From: Ginsengibacter sp963792025
GTDB taxonomy: Bacteria > Bacteroidota > Bacteroidia > Chitinophagales > Chitinophagaceae
Length of the DNA stretch: 64,000 nucleotides
Assembly: GCA_963792025.1 (NCBI GenBank)
Contig: CAWBUS010000012.1
Span: 506,906 to 570,905 of the forward strand
Direction: 5' to 3'
How positions within the stretch are numbered: the first letter of the stretch is position 1; every line of letters starts with the position of its first letter. The notes under the pieces are model-generated. The model was given only the letters and a program-made list of their open reading frames with translations. It did not search any database and was not told the DNA's origin. Positions 27,072 through 35,334 of the stretch are shown piece by piece. Made by a program: the position numbers and the translations under genes.

Positions 27072-28910
27072 ATGTGCGGCATTGCGGGAACCATTAACTG
27101 CGGCTTTTCATACGAAGAAGTAATCAAAACAATGGGGCACCGCGGCCCTGATGAGCAATATGGATACCAGTACCAAAATGTAAATTTTTTTCACCTCCGG
27201 CTATCTATACTTGACATTTCCGGCGGTAAACAGCCGATGCAACTGGATGATAAATACACCATTGTTTTCAATGGTGAAATTTATAACCATGCCGAAATAC
27301 GCAATCAGTTTAATTTGACGGGTCAAACTTCTTCAGATACTGAAACGCTGTTACTTCTATATGATAGGTTTGGCGCAGAATTTCTCCAATACCTTGATGG
27401 CATGTTTGTTTTTGTTATTCATGATAAAATTAAGAATGAGCTCTTTGTAGCCCGTGACCGGGCGGGAAAAAAGCCTTTTTATTATTACAATCACGAAGGT
27501 AAATTCGCTTTCGCCAGCGAGTTAAATTGTCTAAAGTCAATGGTCCCTCTTGAAATTGAAAACCAAAATTTTTATCAGTATTTAAGACTAGGCTCATTCT
27601 ACAGGAAATTTACTCCCTACAAAAATGTGACAGAACTAACAGCAGGAAGTTTTATTACTGTTAATTGTAAAACGTTAGCTATATCAAAAAAAATATGGTG
27701 GAACATAAATGATTATTACAAACAACAAAAAAATGATTCAATTGAAGAAGCCTTGAAAAAAACTGATGGTTATCTTCATGCAGCAGTTAAAAGACGAATT
27801 GAATCAAGCGACCTTGAGGTAGGTTGCTTTTTAAGTGGAGGAATAGATAGTGGCGTAGTCACCTCCATTGCCAGTGAATACAATGATAACCTTAAAACCT
27901 TTACTGTTTCTTTTGACGGGGAATACGATGAAGCGCCTCTTGCAAAGTTGGTAGCAGAAAAATACAGGACCCATCATACCGAGATTAGAATTTCATTTTC
28001 AAATTTAAAAAGTGATTTAGAAAAGATCTTATCTAATTATGGAGAACCTTTTTTTGACAGTTCTGCAATACCGAGTTATTATGTAAGCAGGGAAGCCAGA
28101 AAATATGTAACAGTCGTCCTAAATGGTGATGGAGCCGATGAACTTTTTGGCGGTTACCGCCGCTATGTTCCATTTGCACGGTATGATTTTTTTAAGAAAA
28201 ATTACCTGGTTAAGCATGGCGCTTTGTTCTTTAAAAACACATTGCCACAACCAAAAAATAAAAGATCCGTACACAATTATCTTTACCGGCTTGCATCTCT
28301 TGCATCAAAGTCTAATTTGGAAATTTATCTTTCTGCAGGCGTGGATATTTTTGAAGATTATGAAAAATATATTTTAAATCCTGGATTTGATTACCTCGGA
28401 CCGGTTAAGAACGATTTTGATAAAATTGCCAACAGTAATTTATCCGGATTAAAAAAAATTATGAACCTCGATTTTGATACGAATCTTTTTGGTGACTTGC
28501 TGGTAAAAATGGATATAGCCACGATGGCGAATTCGCAGGAAGGAAGAAGCCCTTTTTTATGCAAGGAACTCTTGGAATATATTCCTGCTCTTAATGATTC
28601 TTATAAAATTAAAGGAAGAACTACCAAATATATGTTGAGAAGGCTAGCGGAAAAATATCTTCCAGATGAATTGATTAACCAACCAAAAAGGGGATTTGAA
28701 ATTCCTTTAAAAAACTGGATAGATGGCGAGCTAAAAGAAACTATTTTTGATTATCTCACTTCAGGTAATTGTTTTTACAAAGACTTTGTTAAGCAGGATT
28801 TTGTTAGCGATTTACTTTATAAAAAAACCAATATTTCACCTGAAAAAAGAGCTAAAATTTTGTGGACACTTTTGTCAATGGAAATCTGGTATAAAAAAGT
28901 TTATCAATGA
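27072..28910 (+). CDS. asnB: AsnB-type glutamine-dependent amidotransferase (polysaccharide locus copy 2)
   Basis: 612 residues with the same two domains as copy 1: Cys2 nucleophile (MCGIAGT), MGHRGPDE, FNGEIYNHAEI, and PP-loop LSGGIDSGVVTSI near residue 252, then NGDGADELFGGYRRY. The two copies are clearly divergent, so this is not a recent duplication. Its stop overlaps the start of the next GT4 gene by 4 nt (ATGA), mirroring copy 1. In a glycan locus the likely role is amidation of a uronic-acid carboxyl group using glutamine as nitrogen donor. Ordinary asparagine synthesis is the alternative. Confidence 0.9.
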   Translation: MCGIAGTINCGFSYEEVIKTMGHRGPDEQYGYQYQNVNFFHLRLSILDISGGKQPMQLDDKYTIVFNGEIYNHAEIRNQFNLTGQTSSDTETLLLLYDRFGAEFLQYLDGMFVFVIHDKIKNELFVARDRAGKKPFYYYNHEGKFAFASELNCLKSMVPLEIENQNFYQYLRLGSFYRKFTPYKNVTELTAGSFITVNCKTLAISKKIWWNINDYYKQQKNDSIEEALKKTDGYLHAAVKRRIESSDLEVGCFLSGGIDSGVVTSIASEYNDNLKTFTVSFDGEYDEAPLAKLVAEKYRTHHTEIRISFSNLKSDLEKILSNYGEPFFDSSAIPSYYVSREARKYVTVVLNGDGADELFGGYRRYVPFARYDFFKKNYLVKHGALFFKNTLPQPKNKRSVHNYLYRLASLASKSNLEIYLSAGVDIFEDYEKYILNPGFDYLGPVKNDFDKIANSNLSGLKKIMNLDFDTNLFGDLLVKMDIATMANSQEGRSPFLCKELLEYIPALNDSYKIKGRTTKYMLRRLAEKYLPDELINQPKRGFEIPLKNWIDGELKETIFDYLTSGNCFYKDFVKQDFVSDLLYKKTNISPEKRAKILWTLLSMEIWYKKVYQ

Positions 28911-30043
28911 CAAACTTTGAATTAAAAGGCAAGAAAATTGCGGTTATTGAAAATGGACTATTCTCAACTTATACAATGAGAGAAGGTCTTATGATGCATC
29001 TTTTGAAAGAAGGCTGTGATGTTTATATTCTTACACACACAAATCGTTTTGTTCCACAGGTTGAAAAAATGGGACTTAAAGTTATAAATATTGGTTCCGG
29101 AAATTTAAACCCGGTTAAGGTTTCAAAATATATTTATAATCTTCGAAAAGCGCTGAAAAAAATTAAACCTGATGTGTGCCTTACCTTCAGCATAAGGCCT
29201 GCAATATGGGGCAACCTTATCACCCGCCAATTAGGAATCCCTACTATTACAAACATTACTGGTGTGGGTCCACTCTTTATAAGCAAAAACATTGTATACC
29301 GCACGGCACGCACGCTTTATAGGAATGCATTAAGTAAAACCAAAAAAGTTTTCTTTCAAAATTTCGACGATATGAATCTTTTCATTGAAAGAAAATTTGT
29401 TAAAAGCTCCATCGCAGAAAGAATCCCTGGATCAGGAATTGATTTCAAAAAATTCAGTCCAATAATTCTAAAAGAAAGGGATTCTCATTCATTCATATTC
29501 TTATTCATCGGCAGGCTTATAAAAGACAAAGGTATTTTCGAGTACATCAATGCCGCCAGGATTATCCGAAAAAAATACCCTAATGCAGTTTTTAATGTGA
29601 TGGGTCCCTTCTGGACACAGAACCTTAAAAAAAATACTATTACACATACGCAATTGCAACATTGGATTGATGAAGGAGTAATAGATTATCTTGGAGAAAA
29701 AAAGGATGTTAGAAAATTTATTGCCGAAGCAGATTGCATTGTTCTTCCATCGTACCGGGAAGGCACTTCAAATACATTGCTTGAAGCAGCAAGCATGGAA
29801 AAACCCACCATCACTACTAATGCTACGGGATGTAAAGAAATTGTTTCTGATAATGTAACAGGGTTTCTTTGTAACGTTAGGGACGAACAGGACCTTGCTG
29901 ATAAAATGGAGAAAATGATTTTGCTTCCGCCCGAAGAAAGAAAGGAGATGGGCAAAAAAGCGAGGCAAAAAATTATTAAAGAGTATGATAAACAAATAGT
30001 AATCCAGGCTTATCTGCGGGCAATACGTGAAGCAATTAATTGA
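28907..30043 (+). CDS. GT4 glycosyltransferase (PglA/CapM-like) coupled to AsnB copy 2
   Basis: 378 residues with a GT-B fold. IPTITNITGVGPLF and PGSGIDFKKF are hallmark segments of the PglA/CapM/WbpH-like branch of GT4, which transfers GalNAc- or FucNAc-type sugars to undecaprenyl-linked acceptors. The C-terminal YREGTSNTLLEAASM carries the E-x7-E donor-binding pair. Translation is coupled to the preceding AsnB by an ATGA overlap. It is the last gene of the polysaccharide locus. An imperfect stem at 30039-30063, without a T tract, overlaps its stop codon. Confidence 0.87.
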   Translation: MTNFELKGKKIAVIENGLFSTYTMREGLMMHLLKEGCDVYILTHTNRFVPQVEKMGLKVINIGSGNLNPVKVSKYIYNLRKALKKIKPDVCLTFSIRPAIWGNLITRQLGIPTITNITGVGPLFISKNIVYRTARTLYRNALSKTKKVFFQNFDDMNLFIERKFVKSSIAERIPGSGIDFKKFSPIILKERDSHSFIFLFIGRLIKDKGIFEYINAARIIRKKYPNAVFNVMGPFWTQNLKKNTITHTQLQHWIDEGVIDYLGEKKDVRKFIAEADCIVLPSYREGTSNTLLEAASMEKPTITTNATGCKEIVSDNVTGFLCNVRDEQDLADKMEKMILLPPEERKEMGKKARQKIIKEYDKQIVIQAYLRAIREAIN

Positions 30044-30139
30044 GCTTTCATTGTTTGCTCAATAATCATAAAATTTAAAAACTTCTTTCAACATATTCAA
30101 ACTTCTTAGCCGAATAGTTGTATTACGTTATGAAACATT

Positions 30140-31015
30140 ATGCCTTTCACAATAAAAGATATTGAAAATCTTTCCGGGATAAAAGCCCATACAATCCGCA
30201 TTTGGGAACAACGCTATAAATTTCTTAATCCTACCCGTACGGAAACTAATATTAGATTTTACAGCAACGATGAACTCAGGATTATCTTAAACATTGCATT
30301 GCTTAACAAATACGGATATAAGATTTCGCATATAAGCCGTATGAGCCATAAGTCAATTTGTGAAAAAGTACTTTCTCTTACCGATGCGGATGCGAAGGCT
30401 AATATTATCGTCAACGATCTGCTTCAATGTATGGTAGATTTTAATGTGGAGTCGTTTGAAATCATCCTTACAAATTATATAAATTCCAATGGCATTGAGA
30501 AAGTAGTTGTTCAAATTATATATCCCTTCCTTGAAAAAGTGGGCGTATTGTGGCTCACAAGCCATATAAATCCCGCGCAGGAGCGGTTGGTAAGTAACGT
30601 TATACGTCAAAAATTAATAGTTGGTATCGATTCGATTCCAACGAAAAAAATATCCGCTGCAAAAGTCTGTCTTTTTTTACCTGAAGGCGAATATCACGAA
30701 CTATCCCTGTTATTTGTAGCATTCCTTTTAAAGAAAAAGGGTGTGCCGGTTATTTATCTTGGCGCGAACATTCCCTTTGAGGAACTAAAGTCCGTAACCT
30801 CTGCAAAGAAACCGGATTATTTGTATACACATCTTACCACCGCGGGCCTTTCTTTTAATTTTGATAAATTTCTCGCCACGTTAAATAAAGATTTCCGAAA
30901 ATTTTCTATTGTTATATCGGGGCGGCTCACCGGTTCCTACGTAAAAAAAATTCCCCAAAAAATAATTTTTAAAAAGTCGCTGGCAGAAGTTAAAGAATTC
31001 ATCAGTGCGCTTTAG
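30140..31015 (+). CDS. MerR-family regulator with cobalamin-binding-fold domain (CarH/LitR-like)
   Basis: 291 residues. The N-terminal MerR winged helix runs from FTIKDIENLSGIKAHTIRIWEQRY. The C-terminal part has the B12-binding helical bundle and Rossmann-like fold (VIYLGANIPFEEL). In light-sensing CarH the motif is W-x9-EH; here it is W138-x9-E148-R149, and the residue after W138 is Leu rather than the His that ligates cobalt in the lit state of Thermus CarH. The cobalt-ligand motif is E184-Y-H186 with Ser instead of the usual Gly at +3. It sits at the head of the carotenoid cluster, so it probably controls it, perhaps as repressor. The motif changes make B12 binding or light sensing uncertain. 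Confidence 0.82.
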   Translation: MPFTIKDIENLSGIKAHTIRIWEQRYKFLNPTRTETNIRFYSNDELRIILNIALLNKYGYKISHISRMSHKSICEKVLSLTDADAKANIIVNDLLQCMVDFNVESFEIILTNYINSNGIEKVVVQIIYPFLEKVGVLWLTSHINPAQERLVSNVIRQKLIVGIDSIPTKKISAAKVCLFLPEGEYHELSLLFVAFLLKKKGVPVIYLGANIPFEELKSVTSAKKPDYLYTHLTTAGLSFNFDKFLATLNKDFRKFSIVISGRLTGSYVKKIPQKIIFKKSLAEVKEFISAL

Positions 31016-31053
31016 TATCCCTTATGGCTTTAAAATATTTTGGCATTCATTTT

Positions 31054-31136
31054 GTTAAATGTTTTTTTTAGAAAGTTAAACAAAATAATATCTCATTATA
31101 ATTTTTTGTTTAACTTTGAATAAGTAAATGTTAAAC
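31054..31136. promoter_or_regulatory. GTTAAAC heptamer array and -7 box upstream of the carotenoid sigma gene
   Basis: The region contains GTTAAAT (31054-31060), GTTAAAC (31075-31081), GTTTAAC (31108-31114, the inverse) and GTTAAAC (31130-31136). TAACTTTG at 31111-31118 matches the TAnnTTTG -7 element and overlaps the third heptamer. The sigma gene starts at 31144. Such inverted heptamers over a promoter are what a dimeric or tetrameric MerR-type regulator would bind. That the adjacent regulator binds them is inference. Confidence 0.5.
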
Positions 31137-31143
31137 ATTATTT

Positions 31144-31644
31144 ATGTCGACTGTTGAATTCAATCAATTACTCTTAGTTAACGCAGCTTTTTTAAATCCT
31201 TTCGCCATCAATCTTACAAAAGACAGGGAAAGCGCTAAAGACCTTGTTCAGGAAACAATGTATAAGGCTATCGCTAATCGGGAAAAATACATTTGTGGAA
31301 CTAACATCAAGGCGTGGCTTTATACAATCATGCGTAATATTTTTATAAACGATTACAGAAAGAGAGCCAAACAACAGGTTATTTTCGATGGCACAACCAA
31401 TGATTTTTTGTTAGATTATAACCAAACAGCAATTTCAAATCTGGCGGAAAGCAAACTAAGATTAAAGGAAATACAGACTGCAATACATCACTTGCCGTCT
31501 ATCTTTAAAGAACCTTTTCTATTATATTTTGATGGATACAAATACCATGAAATTGCCGGAATATTGCATGAACCTTTAGGTACTATTAAAAGCAGGATTC
31601 ATTTTGCCAGGAAGCTTCTTAAGAAAAAGGTAAGCAAATTTTAA
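31144..31644 (+). CDS. ECF-family RNA polymerase sigma factor of the carotenoid cluster
   Basis: 166 residues with sigma region 2 (AKDLVQETMYKAI, NIKAWLYTIMRNIFINDYRKR, about 28-77) and region 4 (HLPSIFKEPFLLYFDGYKYHEIAGILHEPLGTIKSRIHFARKLL, about 117-160). No anti-sigma gene follows. It sits between the MerR-type regulator and crtI, 47 nt ahead of the first possible start of crtI, so it probably directs transcription of the crt genes in an arrangement common in Bacteroidota. Its own promoter region carries the GTTAAAC array. The target promoters cannot be confirmed from sequence. Confidence 0.88.
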   Translation: MSTVEFNQLLLVNAAFLNPFAINLTKDRESAKDLVQETMYKAIANREKYICGTNIKAWLYTIMRNIFINDYRKRAKQQVIFDGTTNDFLLDYNQTAISNLAESKLRLKEIQTAIHHLPSIFKEPFLLYFDGYKYHEIAGILHEPLGTIKSRIHFARKLLKKKVSKF

Positions 31645-31709
31645 ATACCCCTTTAAAAAGGTTACGTAGCGAATTACAGAAAGCTTATCTTTTGTACTTG
31701 ATTAAAAAT

Positions 31710-33206
31710 TTGAAAAAAGCAGTAATTATAGGCAGTGGATTCTCGGGGCTATCTACAGCATCTTTTTTAGCAAAGTATGGCTGGGATGTAACGGTAGTGG
31801 AAAAGCAAAGTATGCCCGGCGGCCGTGCAAGGCAGCTTAAACAACAAGGATTTGTTTTTGATATGGGGCCAAGCTGGTACTGGATGCCGGATGTTTTTGA
31901 AAGATACTTCGCATGTTTTGATAAAAAAAGATCGGATTTTTATTCTTTGAAAAGATTGGATCCTTCTTACAGGATATTTTGGAACGAAAAGTCGATGGAC
32001 ATTCCTGCAGACTATAGCCTTTTAAGAAGTTTATTTGAAAAAGAAGAGCCGGGAAGCGGCAAAAAATTAGACCAATATCTCGAACAGGCAGCGTATAAAT
32101 ATAAAGTAGGAATTAATAGGCTCGTTCAAAAACCAGGACAATCCTGGAGCGAATTTTTAGACTGGGATCTTTTAAGAGGAATATTTAAGCTGGATGTATT
32201 TTCATCAATTCAAAAACACATTCATAAGTATTTTAAAAATCCTAAGCTTAGGCAATTGCTGGAATTCCCGGTTTTATTTTTAGGAGCATTGCCGAAAGAC
32301 ACACCAGCTCTTTATAGTTTAATGAATTTTGCAGATATAAAAGGTGGTACATGGTATCCTGAGAATGGAATGTATAGTATTGTTGATGCTATGTATGTGC
32401 TGGCTAAGGAATTGGGTGTAAAATTTAATTTTAATGAAAAGGTTATTTCTATAAACACCAAAGAAAATTATTCAACAGGTATTAAGAGTGAAATTATTGG
32501 TAGTGAACAACCAATTATAAAACAGTATAGTGGGGATGTAGTAATTGCAACGGCAGATTATCATTTTATTGAATCAAAACTATTGCCCCCAAAATTGAGA
32601 AGCTACCGCGAATCTTATTGGAATAAAAGAGTTTTAGCGCCAGGCTGTTTAATATATTATATCGGATTAAATAAAAAGTTGAAAAATATTTCTCATCATT
32701 CTTTATTTTTCGATGTTGATTTTGACAAGCATGGCAATGAAATTTATGTAACAAAAGAATGGCCTTCTGATCCGTTATTTTACGTAAGCGCAACTTCTGT
32801 TAGTGATAAAAATGTGGCACCAGAAGGCTGCGAAAATTTATTTTTTCTTATTCCGGTAGCGGCAGGATTAAAGGGCGATAACGAAACGCTCAGAGAGAAA
32901 TATTTTGAAAAAATTATTAAACGTTTTGAAGCGCATATAGGTGAAGAAGTGAACGATCATATTATTTACAAGAAAACTTTTGGCCCGGAAGATTTCGTAA
33001 ATGAGTATAACGCATTCAAGGGGAACGCATATGGCCTGGCCAATACGTTGTTACAAACAGCCGTTCTAAAACCATCTTGCAGAAGTAAAAAAGTTAGCAA
33101 CCTTTTTTATGCAGGTCAGTTTACAGTGCCGGGGCCTGGAGTGCCGCCTTCCCTTATAAGCGGCGAAGTGGTAGCGAAAGAAGTAAACAGACATTTTAAT
33201 TCTTAA
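31710..33206 (+). CDS. crtI: Phytoene desaturase CrtI
   Basis: The start at TTG 31710 gives KKAVIIGSGFSGL, the normal CrtI N-terminus; in-frame TTG codons at 31692 and 31698 would add six or four residues and no ATG is available. The FAD-binding GSGFSGLSTA motif is near residue 9, followed by GGRARQLKQQGFVFDMGPSWYWMP, the CrtI hallmark. The C-terminal FAD motif is FYAGQFTVPGPGVPPSLISGE. It introduces double bonds into phytoene to yield lycopene, probably at the membrane surface. It is followed 42 nt later by crtB, the gene for its substrate-producing enzyme. Length of about 498 residues is normal. Confidence 0.95.
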   Translation: MKKAVIIGSGFSGLSTASFLAKYGWDVTVVEKQSMPGGRARQLKQQGFVFDMGPSWYWMPDVFERYFACFDKKRSDFYSLKRLDPSYRIFWNEKSMDIPADYSLLRSLFEKEEPGSGKKLDQYLEQAAYKYKVGINRLVQKPGQSWSEFLDWDLLRGIFKLDVFSSIQKHIHKYFKNPKLRQLLEFPVLFLGALPKDTPALYSLMNFADIKGGTWYPENGMYSIVDAMYVLAKELGVKFNFNEKVISINTKENYSTGIKSEIIGSEQPIIKQYSGDVVIATADYHFIESKLLPPKLRSYRESYWNKRVLAPGCLIYYIGLNKKLKNISHHSLFFDVDFDKHGNEIYVTKEWPSDPLFYVSATSVSDKNVAPEGCENLFFLIPVAAGLKGDNETLREKYFEKIIKRFEAHIGEEVNDHIIYKKTFGPEDFVNEYNAFKGNAYGLANTLLQTAVLKPSCRSKKVSNLFYAGQFTVPGPGVPPSLISGEVVAKEVNRHFNS

Positions 33207-33248
33207 TTTGTAATTAATAAAAATTATTCTGAACAAAAACCATGGCTT

Positions 33249-34085
33249 ATGATGCAGTTATTTGAGGATGTGAGCTATGAGTGCAGCAAGTTTACTACTC
33301 ATAAATACAGCACTTCTTTCGGCAGTGCTATAAGGCTTTTGCACAAAGATTTACGAGCTCCTATTTACAACATTTACGGCTTTGTACGATTTGCAGATGA
33401 AATTGTCGACACGTTTCATGAATTTAATAAAGAACAACTGTTAAGTGAATTTAAGAACGAAACTTATAAGGCAATCGAAAGAAACATAAGCCTCAATCCG
33501 ATTCTAAACAGTTTTCAGGCCACTGTGAACCAGTACGAAATTGATTTAAAGCTTGTAGATGCATTTTTTAAAAGTATGGAATATGATCTCCTTAAAAAAA
33601 CTTATGACGCTGATGTTTACAGAGATTATATCTATGGTAGCGCTGAAGTAGTTGGTTTAATGTGCCTTAATATTTTCTGTGAAAAGGATTATTCAAAATA
33701 TAAACAGCTCATGCCATATGCGCAATCACTCGGCGCAGCGTTTCAAAAAGTAAATTTTTTAAGAGATGTAAAATCAGATTATCAGCAATTGGAAAGAACT
33801 TATTTCCCTGAAGTTGATTTTAGAAACTTTACTGCAAACTGTAAAAAAAATATCGAGGCCGAGATTATGGCAGATTTTGCAAAAGCTTACGAAGGAATTA
33901 TTCAACTGCCGCTTAAAGCAAGATTTGGCGTGTATGTTGCTTATAAATATTATCTTTCTCTTTTCAAAAAAATAAAGCGCACAGAGGCAGAAAAAATTCT
34001 TGAGCGCCGTATTAGAATTCCCGGTTATTCCAAAGCGCTTATATTGATGAGAGCCGGTGTAAAAAGCCAGCTTAATCTTATTTAA
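33249..34085 (+). CDS. crtB: Phytoene synthase CrtB
   Basis: 278 residues of the squalene/phytoene synthase family. The first Asp-rich motif is DEIVD at residues 50-54 and the second is N169-x2-RD-x3-D177 (NFLRDVKSD), both needed to bind the Mg-diphosphates of two GGPP molecules. It condenses GGPP head to head to phytoene. GGPP synthase (crtE) is not in the window, so precursor must come from a gene elsewhere. It lies between crtI and idi, 25 nt before the TTG start of idi. Length is normal for bacterial CrtB. Confidence 0.95.
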   Translation: MMQLFEDVSYECSKFTTHKYSTSFGSAIRLLHKDLRAPIYNIYGFVRFADEIVDTFHEFNKEQLLSEFKNETYKAIERNISLNPILNSFQATVNQYEIDLKLVDAFFKSMEYDLLKKTYDADVYRDYIYGSAEVVGLMCLNIFCEKDYSKYKQLMPYAQSLGAAFQKVNFLRDVKSDYQQLERTYFPEVDFRNFTANCKKNIEAEIMADFAKAYEGIIQLPLKARFGVYVAYKYYLSLFKKIKRTEAEKILERRIRIPGYSKALILMRAGVKSQLNLI

Positions 34086-34110
34086 TAAAATTTAAATCTA
34101 TTCATATATT

Positions 34111-34638
34111 TTGGTAGAAGTAATATTGGTAGACAATAATGATGTGCAAAAAGGAACGATGGAAAAAATGGAAGCACACAAGTTGGGCGTGTTACATCGT
34201 GCCTTTAGCATTTTTATTTTTAACAGCAATGGCGAGTTCCTTTTACAGCGGCGGGCAGAAGGAAAATATCATAACGGTGGCCTTTGGACCAATACATGCT
34301 GCAGCCATCCGCTTCCCGGAGAAGATGTTTTAAATGCAGCCTACAGAAGGCTTTCAGAAGAGATGGGATTTTGCACAACTCTCACACCAGCTTTTAGTTT
34401 TATTTATAAGGCTACGTTTGATAATGGATTAACTGAACATGAATTTGATCATGTTTTTACAGGAATTTATGATGGCGATATTAAAGTAAATGAAACTGAA
34501 GTGAGCGATTATTGCTACAAAAAATTAAAGGATATTAACGATTCGCTGCAAACGCATCCGCAGAAATATACCGAATGGTTTAAGATTGCATTGCCTCAAA
34601 TTAAGATGTTTCATAAAGGGAATTTCGATAAAATATGA
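34111..34638 (+). CDS. idi: Isopentenyl-diphosphate delta-isomerase (type I)
   Basis: 175 residues with a Nudix-like fold. WTNTCCSHP (residues 59-67) contains the active-site Cys, and the EEMGF segment plus EHEFDHVF carry the metal-binding and catalytic acidic residues. It interconverts IPP and DMAPP and so supplies carotenoid precursors. The start is TTG, since no ATG exists before the conserved LHRAFSIFIFN segment except at codon 17 and later, which would cut the N-terminus. Type I Idi genes in crt clusters are common in Bacteroidota. Spacing to crtB is 25 nt. Confidence 0.94.
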   Translation: MVEVILVDNNDVQKGTMEKMEAHKLGVLHRAFSIFIFNSNGEFLLQRRAEGKYHNGGLWTNTCCSHPLPGEDVLNAAYRRLSEEMGFCTTLTPAFSFIYKATFDNGLTEHEFDHVFTGIYDGDIKVNETEVSDYCYKKLKDINDSLQTHPQKYTEWFKIALPQIKMFHKGNFDKI

Positions 34639-34684
34639 TTTCAATTTTAAACCCGTCTCATAAACTGGCATTCTTTTAAAATCT

Positions 34685-34692
34685 TACTTTTG
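34685..34692 (+). promoter_or_regulatory. Candidate -7 promoter element before crtZ
   Basis: TACTTTTG matches TAnnTTTG and lies 7 nt upstream of the crtZ ATG, so a transcript from it would have almost no leader. A TTTTAAAC sequence sits about 40 nt upstream, slightly similar to the heptamers before the sigma gene. No clear -33 box is present. It may give separate transcription of crtZ and crtY. Confidence 0.3.
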
Positions 34693-34699
34693 TATTTAG

Positions 34700-35224
34700 A
34701 TGCAGATACTTTTATTCATATTAATTATGCTAACCACTTTCTTATTAATGGAGGGAGTTACATGGCTAACTCATAAGTATGTAATGCATGGCTTTTTATG
34801 GTATTTGCATGAAGATCATCATAAAAAAGGGCCTGGTTTTTTTGAAAAAAATGATGCCTTCTTCCTGATATTTTCCATACCAAGCATCCTGTGCATTTTA
34901 TTTGGAACGTTTGACAATAAATTTTGGCTGGCTGCAATAGGCGCCGGCATTGCGATGTATGGCTTTGCCTATTTTGTTGTACACGATGTAATAATTCATC
35001 AGCGCATAAGACTATTTACACGAAGCAATAATTTATATGTGCGAAGCATAAGATGGGCGCACAAGATGCATCACAAACACCTTGACCAAGAGGAGGGTGA
35101 AAGTTTCGGTATGCTAATGGTTGCAAAAAAATATTGGGATAAAGTAAGATCTGATAAGAAAAGATTGGCTGAAAATAAGGCCCCGGCCAGCACTCCGGTT
35201 TCTTCTGAAACGCAAACATGGTAG
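34700..35224 (+). CDS. crtZ: Beta-carotene hydroxylase CrtZ
   Basis: 174 residues with four His clusters of the diiron fatty-acid hydroxylase superfamily: H25-x4-H30 (HKYVMH), HEDHH at 37-41, H95-x4-H100 (HDVIIH) and HKMHH at 121-125. Membrane helices lie between them. It adds hydroxyls at C3 and C3' of beta-carotene to give zeaxanthin via beta-cryptoxanthin. Length and His spacing are normal for CrtZ. It precedes the cyclase gene crtY by 110 nt. No ketolase (crtW) is nearby, so zeaxanthin rather than astaxanthin is the predicted end product. Confidence 0.94.
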   Translation: MQILLFILIMLTTFLLMEGVTWLTHKYVMHGFLWYLHEDHHKKGPGFFEKNDAFFLIFSIPSILCILFGTFDNKFWLAAIGAGIAMYGFAYFVVHDVIIHQRIRLFTRSNNLYVRSIRWAHKMHHKHLDQEEGESFGMLMVAKKYWDKVRSDKKRLAENKAPASTPVSSETQTW

Positions 35225-35334
35225 TTAAGTTTTATTATAATAATTTTTCTCTTTCCTTGCAATTTCCTCTTGATCAGGGTTGATTTATTTATCTTCAATT
35301 CTTTAAGGACTTTTATCTAATTGCCTTCTCTTAC

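Noticed and set aside
30039..30063. ATTGAGC/GCTCAAT stem at the end of the last glycosyltransferase
   Set aside because: It lacks a T tract and overlaps the stop codon, so it is not a convincing terminator.
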